Below, one piece after another: positions 1 through 8,083 of a DNA stretch of 64,000 nucleotides. Origin of the DNA: Soonwooa sp023440705 (GTDB lineage Bacteria > Bacteroidota > Bacteroidia > Flavobacteriales > Weeksellaceae); NCBI GenBank assembly GCA_023440705.1, contig JAEXRP010000110.1:1-64000 (forward strand). The letters run 5' to 3'. The position numbers were made by a program, and so were the translations under genes. Below the pieces are notes generated by a model, which saw only the letters and a list, made by a program, of their open reading frames with translations, was not told the origin of the DNA and did no database searches. Each line of letters begins with the position of its first letter. Within the stretch, counting starts at the first letter, position 1.

Positions 1-102
1 AATTCATAATTCATAATTCATAATTCATAATTCATAATTCATAATTCATAATTCATAATTCATAATTCATAATTCATAATTCATAATTCATAATTCATAA
101 TT
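1..102. repeat. Heptanucleotide microsatellite (AATTCAT)n
   Basis: About 14 uninterrupted copies of the 7-bp unit AATTCAT run from the first base of the window to about position 102, so the tract may begin further left. No reading frame or promoter is associated with it. Tracts like this change length by replication slippage, so the copy number may vary between isolates. A related short heptamer tract (ATTTGAG) lies in the rpoB-rpoC spacer. Confidence 0.95.
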
Positions 103-156
103 AAAAATCGGAAATCTAAAATTGAAATTCAAAAATCGAATTATTATCCACCATCC

Positions 157-314
157 GCAATAGGGATGGAAGCGGCATCCTTGGAGCGGAGCGAGGCGGC
201 GGTGTTACGGCGTGACGAAGGAGCAACGTAACATAGACGACCGAGCGAAGCTTCCAAGATACAGCGGACAGCCCGACCGAGCTAGCAAGGACTTAAGAAA
301 GGTGCGAGGATTGC
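157..314 (+). repeat. GC-rich structured intergenic element, family A copy 1
   Basis: This 158-bp GC-rich island in AT-rich DNA shares short blocks with copies at 23008-23167 and 58312-58478. The blocks are GATGnnAGCGGnnATCC on the left, GATnnnAGCGnAC in the middle and a CC..GG-closed right arm. Its ends pair (GCAAT 157-161 with ATTGC 310-314), whereas the other two copies use GCGTG with CACGC, so the closing helix covaries. An internal helix pairs 180-187 with 250-258 with one bulge, and a nested helix pairs TGTTACG with CGTAACA. I infer a branched RNA or DNA structure. The function is unknown. Confidence 0.7.
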
Positions 315-336
315 CCGAAATAGAAAAAATAAAAAA

Positions 337-474
337 TTAAATTCGACCTTGTTGCTTTAACTTCCAATAGCGCAAAGGTCCAGAAACAGACATCCAGCTT
401 GGGTTAGCATATCATATAGTAGCATTGAAACACTTGTTGTTATAGTATACGAAAAGATGGGCAGTGAAAAATAT
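337..474 (-). pseudogene. Probable remnant of a broken coding sequence
   Basis: On the minus strand, one frame ending at the TAA at 337-339 reads as a plausible protein tail (ANPSWMSVSGPLRYWKLKQQ), with one in-frame stop about 24 codons before its end. The same frame stays protein-like before that stop (FTAHLFVYYNNKCFNATI). No start codon or longer frame is present. I do not recognise the family. It looks like the 3' end of a decayed gene beside the repeat cluster, but a chance frame is possible. Confidence 0.3.
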
Positions 475-756
475 ATTTGATTTTGATCTGTGAAGACTCC
501 TTCTTTTCTTGGATGAATGTTATCCTCGAAAATTAAATCTAGATGCTCTTACAAGAATTGATATTGTAAAGGGACTTAATACTGATACTGGAATCTTAAA
601 GGTATGTTGTATAGAGTGATAAAGAAAGGATTCAGGAAAGACATTAAAAATGTACCCAATTAAGCTTTAGGATCGTGGTATAGGAAAGCTACATGAAATA
701 ACTACGTGTACAGTTGCTTGCCTTTTTGATCTGAATCCTTTTAATTAAGAAGCTCA

Positions 757-1401
757 TTAAACTAGCTGAACCTCGCCAACATATATCGAGTTAGCTACTT
801 CAGGTGTATCTGCTGCTCGAAAGGCTATCCAAACATGAATTTTTTGACCTTGCAAGTATACGGGTATCGGAATTGACACCGTTGTATCGATTCTTTTTGC
901 CATATTCTCCATAAGGATAGGTGTAATAGCGTTGTCTTGTAGAAATAATACTTGAAGATCATCATTCTCTCTAATACTGCCAGCGGGCGCATTGTTGTAC
1001 CATTCTATATCAAAGCTTCCCACGATACTCGCTGACAAGCCTGTTGGGAGAGGCTGCAACAAAGCACCTTTAGAAAATGCGATTTCTGAATAGGTTGGTG
1101 TAATGGTCATACTTGTGTAATCGACTTTGAAAGCCAACAACAAATTATTCATCGCTAGATTATAGCAAGAGCGCAAACCTACTCTATACCCAAAGTGTTT
1201 GCAAGCAAATGCTGAATAGCCTCCAATAAAGTCCAAACATTTTTTCATCCTTTGCTGAATGAGAGATTGTTTGTCTGATGGTTGATTCGTACGTCTACGA
1301 GGGCGCATTCTAATAACTTCTGTTCCCAAAACATTAGCTACAACTAAACGGCCTGTGCGACCGTTAGACCCCGATAATAAGGAGTCGCTTAATTTTCCCA
1401 T
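757..1401 (-). CDS. DUF6266-like protein
   Basis: This gene encodes a 214-residue protein if it starts at the ATG at 1399-1401 (MGKLSD). A longer reading frame begins at a non-ATG codon at 1461, but the added residues do not resemble the family. The N-terminus (GRTGRLVVANVLGTE followed by MRPRRR), a central Q-rich helix and the later 'SKGAL' turn match my memory of DUF6266 proteins, which are common and often multicopy in Bacteroidota and have no assigned function. No signal peptide is visible. It stands alone between a family A element and the family B array, a typical accessory position. The family call is by pattern recall only. Confidence 0.7.
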   Translation of the reverse strand: MGKLSDSLLSGSNGRTGRLVVANVLGTEVIRMRPRRRTNQPSDKQSLIQQRMKKCLDFIGGYSAFACKHFGYRVGLRSCYNLAMNNLLLAFKVDYTSMTITPTYSEIAFSKGALLQPLPTGLSASIVGSFDIEWYNNAPAGSIRENDDLQVLFLQDNAITPILMENMAKRIDTTVSIPIPVYLQGQKIHVWIAFRAADTPEVANSIYVGEVQLV

Positions 1402-1620
1402 AGCAAAAAATTTAATGGTTAATGTAGTCCCAAAGTTATAGGTCATGAGAGGCGTTATCAATTACTAGTCCGAAGATTACCAGACAAGGCCATCTGCAAC
1501 CAAAGAGGTCTAAGAATAAGTACAATAGTAGGACTTTGTTCGATGCTTCTTCGATGCTTGTTCGTCCACTCTTCGATGCTATTATTGTATTTAATGGTTT
1601 ATGGATTGGGGTTTTAATAC

Positions 1621-3024
1621 AAAGCTCTCGGGATAGTTTTCTCCGAAAATTACTCAAGCTGATGTTCCTGGTTTAATTTAGTCTGTTTAACCACAAAAGA
1701 AATAATCATACTTTTTCTTTGAAATATATTAAACGCTGAGTTACACGAAGAATCGAGGTTTAGATTCTTAAACATTTTAGTAATACAATGCCACTTCGTT
1801 TAATAAAAGCTCTCGATACAATTTTCTGAGAAAATTACTCGAGCTGACGTTGGTGGTTATGGTATTCTGAGAACTTCTGAAATGCAAGCTCTTGTCGTAA
1901 AGCTCTCGATACAATTTTCTGTGAAAATCACTAGACCTGACGTTGTTGGTTATGGTATTCTGAGAACTTCTGAAGTGCAAGTTCTTGTCGTAAAGCTCTC
2001 GAGATAGTTTTCTCCGAAAATTACTCGAGCTGACGTTCATTGTTTATTTAGGCTGTTTAACCACAAAAGAAATAATCAGATTTTCTTTGCAATACATTAA
2101 ACGCTGAGTTGTACGAAGAATTGAGGTTTAGACTCTTAAACATTTTAGTAATACAATGCCACTTCGTTTAACAAAAAGCTCTCGATACAATTTTCTGCGA
2201 AAATTACTCGAGCTGACGTTGGTGGTTATGGTATTCTGAAAACTTCTGAAATGCAAGCTCTTGTCAAAAGATCTCGATACAATTTTCTGCGAAAATCACT
2301 CGAGCTGACGTTGGTGATTAAATTAGGCTGTTTAACCACAAATGGAATAATCATACTTTTTCTTGCAATACCTTAAACGCTGAGTTGCACGAAGAATCGA
2401 GGTTTAGATTCTTAAACATTTTAGTAATACAATGCCACTTCGTTTAACAAAAAGCTCTCGATACAATTTTCTGAGAAAATTACTCGAGCTGACGTTGGTG
2501 ATTAAATTAGTCTGTTTAACCACAAAAGGAATAATCATAACTTTTCTTTACAATACTTTAAACGATAAGTTATACAAAGAATCGAGGTTTAGATCCTTAA
2601 GTATTTAAGCAACATAATGTCACTTCGTTCAGCAAAAAGCTCTCGATGCACTTTTTTGCGAAAATTACTCGAGCTGACGTTCGAGGTTACTGCATTTTGG
2701 GGATTTATGAAGTGAATCTTTTCTTGTAAAGCTCTCGATACAATTTTCTGTGAAAATCACTCGAGCTGACGTTGGTGGTTTACTTAGGCTGTTTAAGCAC
2801 AAAAGGAATGATCACATTTTTTCTTTGCAATATATTAAACGCTGAGTTGTACGAAGAATCGAGGTTTAGATTCTTAAGCATTTTAGCAATACAATGCCAC
2901 TTCGTTTAATAAAAGCTCTCGATACAATTTTCTGTGAAAATTACTCGAGCTGACGTTAGTGGTTTATTTAGGCGGTTTAACCACAAAAGGAATGATCAGA
3001 CTTTTTCTTTGCAATACATTAAAA
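1621..3024 (+). repeat. Hairpin repeat array B1, ten units phased at about 92 bp
   Basis: Ten copies of a 46-bp motif (AAAGCTCTCGATACAATTTT...GAGCTGACGTT) start at 1621, 1806, 1899, 1992, 2175, 2267, 2451, 2636, 2728 and 2912. Each can fold through AGCTC/GAGCT and ATTTTC/GAAAAT around a 3-nt loop. Start-to-start spacing is either 92-93 or 183-185 bp, that is, one or two times about 92.5. The longer spacers share a second conserved segment that begins near TTTAACCAC and contains another hairpin (AAGAATC/GATTCTT, for example 1748-1769). The last long spacer is truncated near 3024. The spacers repeat too, so this is not a CRISPR array. Confidence 0.9.
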
Positions 3025-3097
3025 TGAGGCATAGCTAATAACAAACTTTGAGAGAACAATATAATTTGATTTTTGCACTATTTATTTATTAAAATGG

Positions 3098-3128
3098 TTG
3101 TTTTTTTAATGAAATTATTGTAAATTTA
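3098..3128 (+). promoter_or_regulatory. Candidate Bacteroidota promoter for the HTH gene
   Basis: TTG at 3098-3100, a 20-bp spacer and TAAATTTA at 3121-3128 match the TTG/TAnnTTTG consensus in all but the final G. The start codon of the HTH gene lies 31 bp further downstream. Confidence 0.45.
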
Positions 3129-3159
3129 ATATAGTAATTAACCAAAAAATAAGAAAATC

Positions 3160-3444
3160 ATGAAACCAAAATTTTCTTTTAGTGAGGGAGATTATATGAA
3201 TTTGCATCATATTGCAGAAGATTTGCTAATTAGCTCCCTAGAAAAAGGTGTCGCCATCCAAAAGTCTATGTTATTATCTGAAGCTGACGTTTGCCAAATT
3301 TTGCAGATTAGCCCGAGAACATTGCGAAAGTATCGTAGTGAACACTTTTTCCGATTCATCAAGCTGCATGGCAGGATTTATTTTTTAAAGCTAACTTTCT
3401 ATCTTGATTTGCTAAAATTGAATGAAGACAGCTTGGCGTATTGA
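3160..3444 (+). CDS. Small helix-turn-helix (excisionase/MerR-like) DNA-binding protein
   Basis: This 94-residue protein has a central segment (LLSEADVCQILQISPRTLRK, about residues 38-57) that fits the winged helix-turn-helix of the Xis/HTH_17 group. The segment is followed by a short beta-rich stretch (FIKLHGRIYFLK) like the wing of that fold. In Bacteroidota such proteins usually sit by mobile or variable loci as small regulators or accessory factors. Here it is divergent from nothing and convergent with the polysaccharide operon that ends at 3621, and it follows the B1 repeat array. It may act on the array or the locus, but that is only inference. The ATG at 3160 follows an A-rich leader, and MNLHH at 3196 is a possible later start. 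Confidence 0.7.
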   Translation: MKPKFSFSEGDYMNLHHIAEDLLISSLEKGVAIQKSMLLSEADVCQILQISPRTLRKYRSEHFFRFIKLHGRIYFLKLTFYLDLLKLNEDSLAY

Positions 3445-3452
3445 TTTTTGAG

Positions 3453-3515
3453 ACTTCGGTTTGGCTCAATGACCACATGTATGTCATCCTAGAGATATTT
3501 GAGTCGAGCCGAAGT
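3453..3515. other. Long imperfect inverted repeat between convergent genes
   Basis: The left arm at 3453-3469 (ACTTCGG...GGCTCAA) pairs with the right arm at 3499-3515 (TTGAG...GAGCCGAAGT) with few mismatches around a loop of about 29 nt. It lies between the convergent HTH gene and the end of the polysaccharide operon, so it may help terminate transcription from both sides. Neither side has the T-run of a classic intrinsic terminator. Confidence 0.5.
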
Positions 3516-3620
3516 TCTGTATAGGTTTACAAGAGTCTCTCAATACCAAAATCAATTAATAGACGATCTAAATAGTTTTACAAAAAAACACACCCCTTTT
3601 AGATAAAAAATAAGATCACT

Positions 3621-4982
3621 TTAAAGCAAATGCTTAATATTATTTTTCACTATTCTATATTTACCGCTTTTTTCAACAGGAATTTCTTGTACAATTTGCA
3701 TATTGATTGTCATTTGTTGCCCTACCCGAGCACGCCAATTTGACATAAATACTTCTTCAACTTTAGGAGTAAAGCTATGATCAACTACTAACAAAATACT
3801 AATTGTATTTAACTCATCTTGAATTGCTTGAAATCTTAATATACCTTTTGTATCTTTAAGCGTGTTAGATACATTGCCGAGGTTAATTTTTCCAGTTTCT
3901 GGTGAATAGATATAGTCATCAATACGGCCAAGTATTTCCTTTACCAAAGGATTGTTATTACCGCACTGACAGCTTCTTGCGGGATCGTCCAATATGATTG
4001 AATCTCCAATATCATACCTTATAAGCGGAGTCCCCTGTGTTGTAAAACTAGTAATGACCAATTTTCCCTCAATTGCTGGCTGGTTATTATCATCCAAAAC
4101 CTCGAAAACCCCACTTTGTAATTCTAAATGTAAACTTCCTTCTTGACATTCAAAAATAAAAGGTGCGCCTTCTGAAGATGCATACTGGTTGAGCATTTTC
4201 GTTTTGAAAAATCCTTCAATATTCAGTCTCATTTCCTCGGTAATGCTTTCGGCAGTAGGGAAAATAGCTTTAACAGTCTTTGCAGGAAAAGTATAACCAT
4301 GATTAATACCATACTTCGCTATTTCTAGAATTGTTGAAGGAAAGCCAACCATATACTCTGGTTGATACTTAATGAGATCTTCAACATAATATTTAAGATA
4401 ACTTTCTTTAATATGAAAAGTAGAATAATAACGAACTTTGTTTAGAATATCTGTTTTCCAAAATCTCCTTTTTGTGAGATCTTTAGAAGTCAGTAAATCT
4501 TTTCCTGAAAACCAAGCTGTCTTTTTACCCAGTTGATATCCCGAACGTCCTCGAAAGTCATCTAACATCGCAAAGCGTTCTTGCATGTTATCTGCGGTAT
4601 ACAATACTTCTAGAGACTTTCCTGTGGTACCACCTGTTTTAGAAACTATTGCATCTCTTTTAGAAATAGTCACAACATCCTTAATACTTTGTCTAAGTTG
4701 CTCTTTTTTCAAAATCGGAAGCTGACTAATGTCTTCCAATTCAACAAGCTCATAATTCTTATAGAAATTACTTTTATCCTTTGAAAAAGATAAAAAATCA
4801 GCAAAGCGTTTCTTCTGAACAGCTACTAATTCTTCTCTTGACAGTGTTCTATTGGCTTTAAACTTATTAAGATAATATTGATACTTGCCACCATAGCGTT
4901 CTTTGTATGCAAGCTGATTAAAAAGGCTTATCAATAAGCCTTGCAAAAAATCAGGTAGTATTTTATAAATTTTATCTTTCAT
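3621..4982 (-). CDS. CapK/PaaK-like adenylate-forming enzyme (phenylacetate-CoA ligase family)
   Basis: This 453-residue protein resembles the phenylacetate-CoA ligase branch of the ANL superfamily. It has the phosphate-binding loop SKTGGTTGKSLEV (about residues 113-125), an aromatic/acidic 'YASSEGAPF' motif, the RYDIGD motif and 'GRIDDYI' before the C-terminal domain. A CxCG pair (SCQCGN) precedes the last domain, as in several CapK-like members. Paralogues in polysaccharide loci are thought to activate an acyl or amino-acid group for attachment to a sugar; the substrate cannot be read here. It is the last gene of the polysaccharide operon, 1 bp from the deacetylase gene, and probably works with that enzyme and the GNAT protein. 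Confidence 0.85.
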   Translation of the reverse strand: MKDKIYKILPDFLQGLLISLFNQLAYKERYGGKYQYYLNKFKANRTLSREELVAVQKKRFADFLSFSKDKSNFYKNYELVELEDISQLPILKKEQLRQSIKDVVTISKRDAIVSKTGGTTGKSLEVLYTADNMQERFAMLDDFRGRSGYQLGKKTAWFSGKDLLTSKDLTKRRFWKTDILNKVRYYSTFHIKESYLKYYVEDLIKYQPEYMVGFPSTILEIAKYGINHGYTFPAKTVKAIFPTAESITEEMRLNIEGFFKTKMLNQYASSEGAPFIFECQEGSLHLELQSGVFEVLDDNNQPAIEGKLVITSFTTQGTPLIRYDIGDSIILDDPARSCQCGNNNPLVKEILGRIDDYIYSPETGKINLGNVSNTLKDTKGILRFQAIQDELNTISILLVVDHSFTPKVEEVFMSNWRARVGQQMTINMQIVQEIPVEKSGKYRIVKNNIKHLL

Positions 4983-4983
4983 T

Positions 4984-5934
4984 TTAATCTCCGTTAAATG
5001 TTTTCATTGATACTGAAGTGAACCCAAACTTATGATTTAAATACTGATAATATTTCAACAAATCTTCTAACTGTTCTAAATTTTTTTGCAGATAGTTTCC
5101 AAAATTGTGAGGATGCCACCATAAATGATAATGCAAATTATTTTTGGCGGCATGTAGCATTTCATTTTTAATCCGTTTAATTTTAAGATTCTGAATCGCT
5201 TCTTCTTTTTTTGAATACGGTCTAAAAAACCGACTTGCTGGAATTAGACTTAAATTACTATCAGAACCTGCTTTACTAAAACAAAGCGATTTACTAATTG
5301 GGACTATTGTGTCCATCGCTCGAGAGAAAGATGCTATATATTTATTCTCAGTTTTCCAAAACCAAACATCTGGATTATTCCTTACCGTCTTAAAACCGCA
5401 ATCTGCTATTACCTTCAAATAATTTTGCTCAAACTGATTACGAGGAAGTACCAAAGACTCTAGCTGAACTCCAAAGTTAGTTTTTGAAATATGTTGAGCT
5501 GCTAGAAGATCCTCACGAAAACTCACTTCACTATTGCCCTTTTCTAAACAATAGTAATGTGAAAATGTATGCGAGGCTAACTCCTGCTTACTCGTTTCAA
5601 GAATTTTTTCAATTAGACTAGGCGCGAAATGAAAGGGGTCAGCTTTTTCATTATCACCGACTTGATTAAAGAAATCGTAATAATTAAGTTTGCTATTATA
5701 ATACGAAGGTAGAACTCTTGGCTTAAAATCTTCTAATTGTTTTTTACTATTTGCAAATAGAAACCCTACAGTCGCCCATGTGCAGGCTATGTCATACTTT
5801 TCAAAAAGACTCAAAATAAGTGGTATGACCTTCCGCGTATTAAGAAAATATTCGCGACTATGATTAACATCTCTTACCTCAAAAACACCCCAATGAAGTT
5901 CGAAATCTAAAGAAATAATAAATTGTCCGTTCAT
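4984..5934 (-). CDS. Polysaccharide deacetylase (NodB-like) family protein
   Basis: This 316-residue protein starts almost directly with 'FIISLDFELHWGVF', in which the Asp of the NodB fold is visible. It continues with an 'ELASHTFSH' motif (about residues 136-144) carrying the two metal-ligand histidines. A C-terminal 'YHLWWHPHNFG' supplies the late His motif. The family removes N-acetyl or other acyl groups from sugars; there is no signal peptide, so a cytoplasmic lipid-linked intermediate is the likelier substrate. It lies 4 bp from the GNAT gene and 1 bp from the CapK-like gene. Deacetylation followed by re-acylation of an amino sugar by its neighbours is a reasonable inference, not shown. 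Confidence 0.85.
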   Translation of the reverse strand: MNGQFIISLDFELHWGVFEVRDVNHSREYFLNTRKVIPLILSLFEKYDIACTWATVGFLFANSKKQLEDFKPRVLPSYYNSKLNYYDFFNQVGDNEKADPFHFAPSLIEKILETSKQELASHTFSHYYCLEKGNSEVSFREDLLAAQHISKTNFGVQLESLVLPRNQFEQNYLKVIADCGFKTVRNNPDVWFWKTENKYIASFSRAMDTIVPISKSLCFSKAGSDSNLSLIPASRFFRPYSKKEEAIQNLKIKRIKNEMLHAAKNNLHYHLWWHPHNFGNYLQKNLEQLEDLLKYYQYLNHKFGFTSVSMKTFNGD

Positions 5935-5938
5935 ACAA

Positions 5939-6976
5939 TTATACTGTATCTGAATCTGAATAACTTAAATACCAGTTTTCTCTTTTACGCACGACAGGTC
6001 GTAATGTGTCCTCAAATGTACAAGCCCCAAAATGTAGTTCAATTGGCTTTAGCTTTTCTGGCATATTATAAAAGCCATATTTCTTAAAAATCTTGAAATT
6101 AGGCGAGTGGTCAAGACACCATGATAAAATACAATCAGCACCTTGATTAATAATTTCATTTACCGCATTTTTGATAAGCTCTTCTCCTACTTTTTGATTG
6201 TCTAAATCATAAATTAGTTCCATAATATACGCAACTTTACCACCATGCTTCTCTTTAATACAAAAAACTACATAACCCAAATAGTCATCATTTTTATAAA
6301 TATGTCGTATGATATAGCCCTCATTGGGCTTATCAACATATCTCCAATCTAAATATTGTTTATCCCGGTTTACCGCTACGTTAATGTCTTTAGAAAACTT
6401 TAACCAAAGCTGGTTAACTTCATGTGGAAAAGATAGACTATCAATAATTTTGTATGAGCGATCTGCAGAATGCCGTCTTCCAATATTAATATTAGGTAAC
6501 CATGATAATACACCAATTTTATTTGTAAAGTATTTTGTCTTAATTGGTTTTAACAAAAATGGTACAGGATCAAGTATATCCCAGTTCAATTTTTTTTGGA
6601 AACCGTATATTGAATTACCATTAGGAAAACCATAAACTAATTTAACTTCTGCGACAGTAGCTTTTTCATAGACATCTTTAGCAAGTTTTATGAACAATCC
6701 CTTACCTCTATATTCTTCATCTGTTATAGTATCAAGTGATTGCGCTCCAATAGCAACTCCCGAATTAATAATAAATGCTACAGGTGCAATTGCATAAATT
6801 GCAGCCACTTTATTATTTTCTTCGTCAATTGCTATATCAACAAATTGTTTATTAACAGGGTTTTCTAAAAACTGCCATTTAATTTTATCAATAGATTTTG
6901 CTGTTCCATTTTTTGCAAAACAAGAATTGTAAAGTTCTATAGTTTCTTTTGAAATGTTTTCTATCTTGTATTCCAT
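5939..6976 (-). CDS. GNAT-family N-acetyltransferase
   Basis: This 345-residue protein has an acetyl-CoA binding region about residues 80-125 (DTITDEEYRGKGLFIKLAKD, the R-x-x-G-x-G/L loop of GNAT proteins, then VYGFPNGNS). A second, weaker GNAT-like half near 210-310 includes VVFCIKEKHGG and AYIMELIYD. Two tandem GNAT-like halves of this size occur in sugar or aminoacyl transferases of polysaccharide loci. It sits 1 bp from the upstream glycosyltransferase gene and 4 bp from the deacetylase gene, so it is co-transcribed. It probably acylates an amino sugar of the repeat unit, perhaps using the product of the CapK-like enzyme. Confidence 0.8.
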   Translation of the reverse strand: MEYKIENISKETIELYNSCFAKNGTAKSIDKIKWQFLENPVNKQFVDIAIDEENNKVAAIYAIAPVAFIINSGVAIGAQSLDTITDEEYRGKGLFIKLAKDVYEKATVAEVKLVYGFPNGNSIYGFQKKLNWDILDPVPFLLKPIKTKYFTNKIGVLSWLPNINIGRRHSADRSYKIIDSLSFPHEVNQLWLKFSKDINVAVNRDKQYLDWRYVDKPNEGYIIRHIYKNDDYLGYVVFCIKEKHGGKVAYIMELIYDLDNQKVGEELIKNAVNEIINQGADCILSWCLDHSPNFKIFKKYGFYNMPEKLKPIELHFGACTFEDTLRPVVRKRENWYLSYSDSDTV

Positions 6977-6977
6977 G

Positions 6978-8078
6978 CTATTTCATTTTATAAATCCTCA
7001 TGTGCTTTTCTACCATTATATAAGAATCATACAGCTCACTTTGTTGCAATCCCAATTGAGCATTTTCCGCCCTAAGTAGCCTATTATTTACCAAATTTTC
7101 AATACTTGACGCCAAATCTTCACTATTGCCAGCTGGAAATAAAAATGTTGAATTTGGAACAATATCATTAATACCTGGTACATCGGATCCTAAAAAAGTA
7201 ACGCCACTTGCTAATGCTTCCAGAGTAACTCCTGATAAACCTTCGAAATCTGATGACAAAACATTAATATCCATTGTTTTCATTAAACGAGGAACATCCT
7301 CTCTGAATCCCATAAATGCAATTCTATCTTCAAGCTTTAGTTTTTTTGAGTGTTGAATAATGTTTTCCAATAATGGACCATCGCCAATTAAACATAAACA
7401 GTAATTAGATGGTAAATATTGCAAAGAATCTACAATCGTTAAAAAATCTTTAGGAGCAGAAAATCTAGCAGTCATACCAATAAGTATACAATCATCATTA
7501 AATCCTAATTCTTTCTTAAAATCGAATTTATCATATTCAATCGCATTTCTGAATAATTTCGTATTTACCCCATTGTTAATTAAAACAATTTTTGATTTGA
7601 GTGAAGGCAATTTTGCGGACAGCATACTTTCAACATTCTTAGAAATTGCAATAATATGATCATACTGTCTGTAAATAAAAGGTTCCATTATTTTAAATAG
7701 CCACAAGTTTGACCTTCCATTTTTAACACTATGCTCTGTAAAAATTAGTTTTGGACTATTTTTTAAAAAAGGCTTAATGATAGCAATATAATAAAAACAT
7801 GGAAAAAGATGTACGTGGACTACATCGTATCTCTTTTTGCTAATTAGTTTTATTAATTTAAAAAGATATTTTATTTTAAAAAAGCCTCCTTTTCCTAAGC
7901 TATAAACTGGTACATGAATACTATTCATTTTTTGGATGTAAGACGGTTCTTCAAGTATCGATGACAATTGTATAATTTCATAATCTACCCCCAACATTTT
8001 ATATTCATCCGCATTGTCTACCAAAAGTTTTTCGGCACCACCTTTTCCTAAACTAAGGCAAATTTGAGCAACTTTCAT
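6978..8078 (-). CDS. Glycosyltransferase family 4 protein
   Basis: This 366-residue GT-B enzyme has the N-terminal 'SLGKGGAEKLLVDNA' loop typical of GT4 acceptor domains and a C-terminal donor-sugar domain. The donor domain carries 'DDCILIGMTARFSAPKD', 'CLIGDGPLLENI' and the E-x7-E signature in 'SDFEGLSGVTLEALASG' (about residues 278-294). It is expected to transfer one sugar from a nucleotide donor to the lipid-linked repeat unit on the inner face of the cytoplasmic membrane. It is the last of five glycosyltransferase genes in the operon, 1 bp upstream of the GNAT gene and 5 bp downstream of a GT2 gene. Donor and linkage cannot be predicted. Confidence 0.9.
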   Translation of the reverse strand: MKVAQICLSLGKGGAEKLLVDNADEYKMLGVDYEIIQLSSILEEPSYIQKMNSIHVPVYSLGKGGFFKIKYLFKLIKLISKKRYDVVHVHLFPCFYYIAIIKPFLKNSPKLIFTEHSVKNGRSNLWLFKIMEPFIYRQYDHIIAISKNVESMLSAKLPSLKSKIVLINNGVNTKLFRNAIEYDKFDFKKELGFNDDCILIGMTARFSAPKDFLTIVDSLQYLPSNYCLCLIGDGPLLENIIQHSKKLKLEDRIAFMGFREDVPRLMKTMDINVLSSDFEGLSGVTLEALASGVTFLGSDVPGINDIVPNSTFLFPAGNSEDLASSIENLVNNRLLRAENAQLGLQQSELYDSYIMVEKHMRIYKMK

Positions 8079-8083
8079 AATTT

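Noticed and set aside
1436..2040. Short minus-strand proteins with SSNFRRKLSREL-type repeats
   Set aside because: These frames arise because the repeat unit is near 93 bp (a multiple of three) and lacks stops on one frame. They follow the repeat borders and have no independent start or codon signal.
1621..3024. CRISPR array
   Set aside because: A 46-bp palindromic repeat at regular spacing invites the idea, but the spacers recur between units and are shared across the array, lengths fall at 92 or 184 bp, and no cas gene is in the window.
3453..3515. Intrinsic terminator between the HTH gene and the polysaccharide operon
   Set aside because: The inverted repeat is good, but neither strand has a T-run after it and the loop is long, so I list it only as an inverted repeat.
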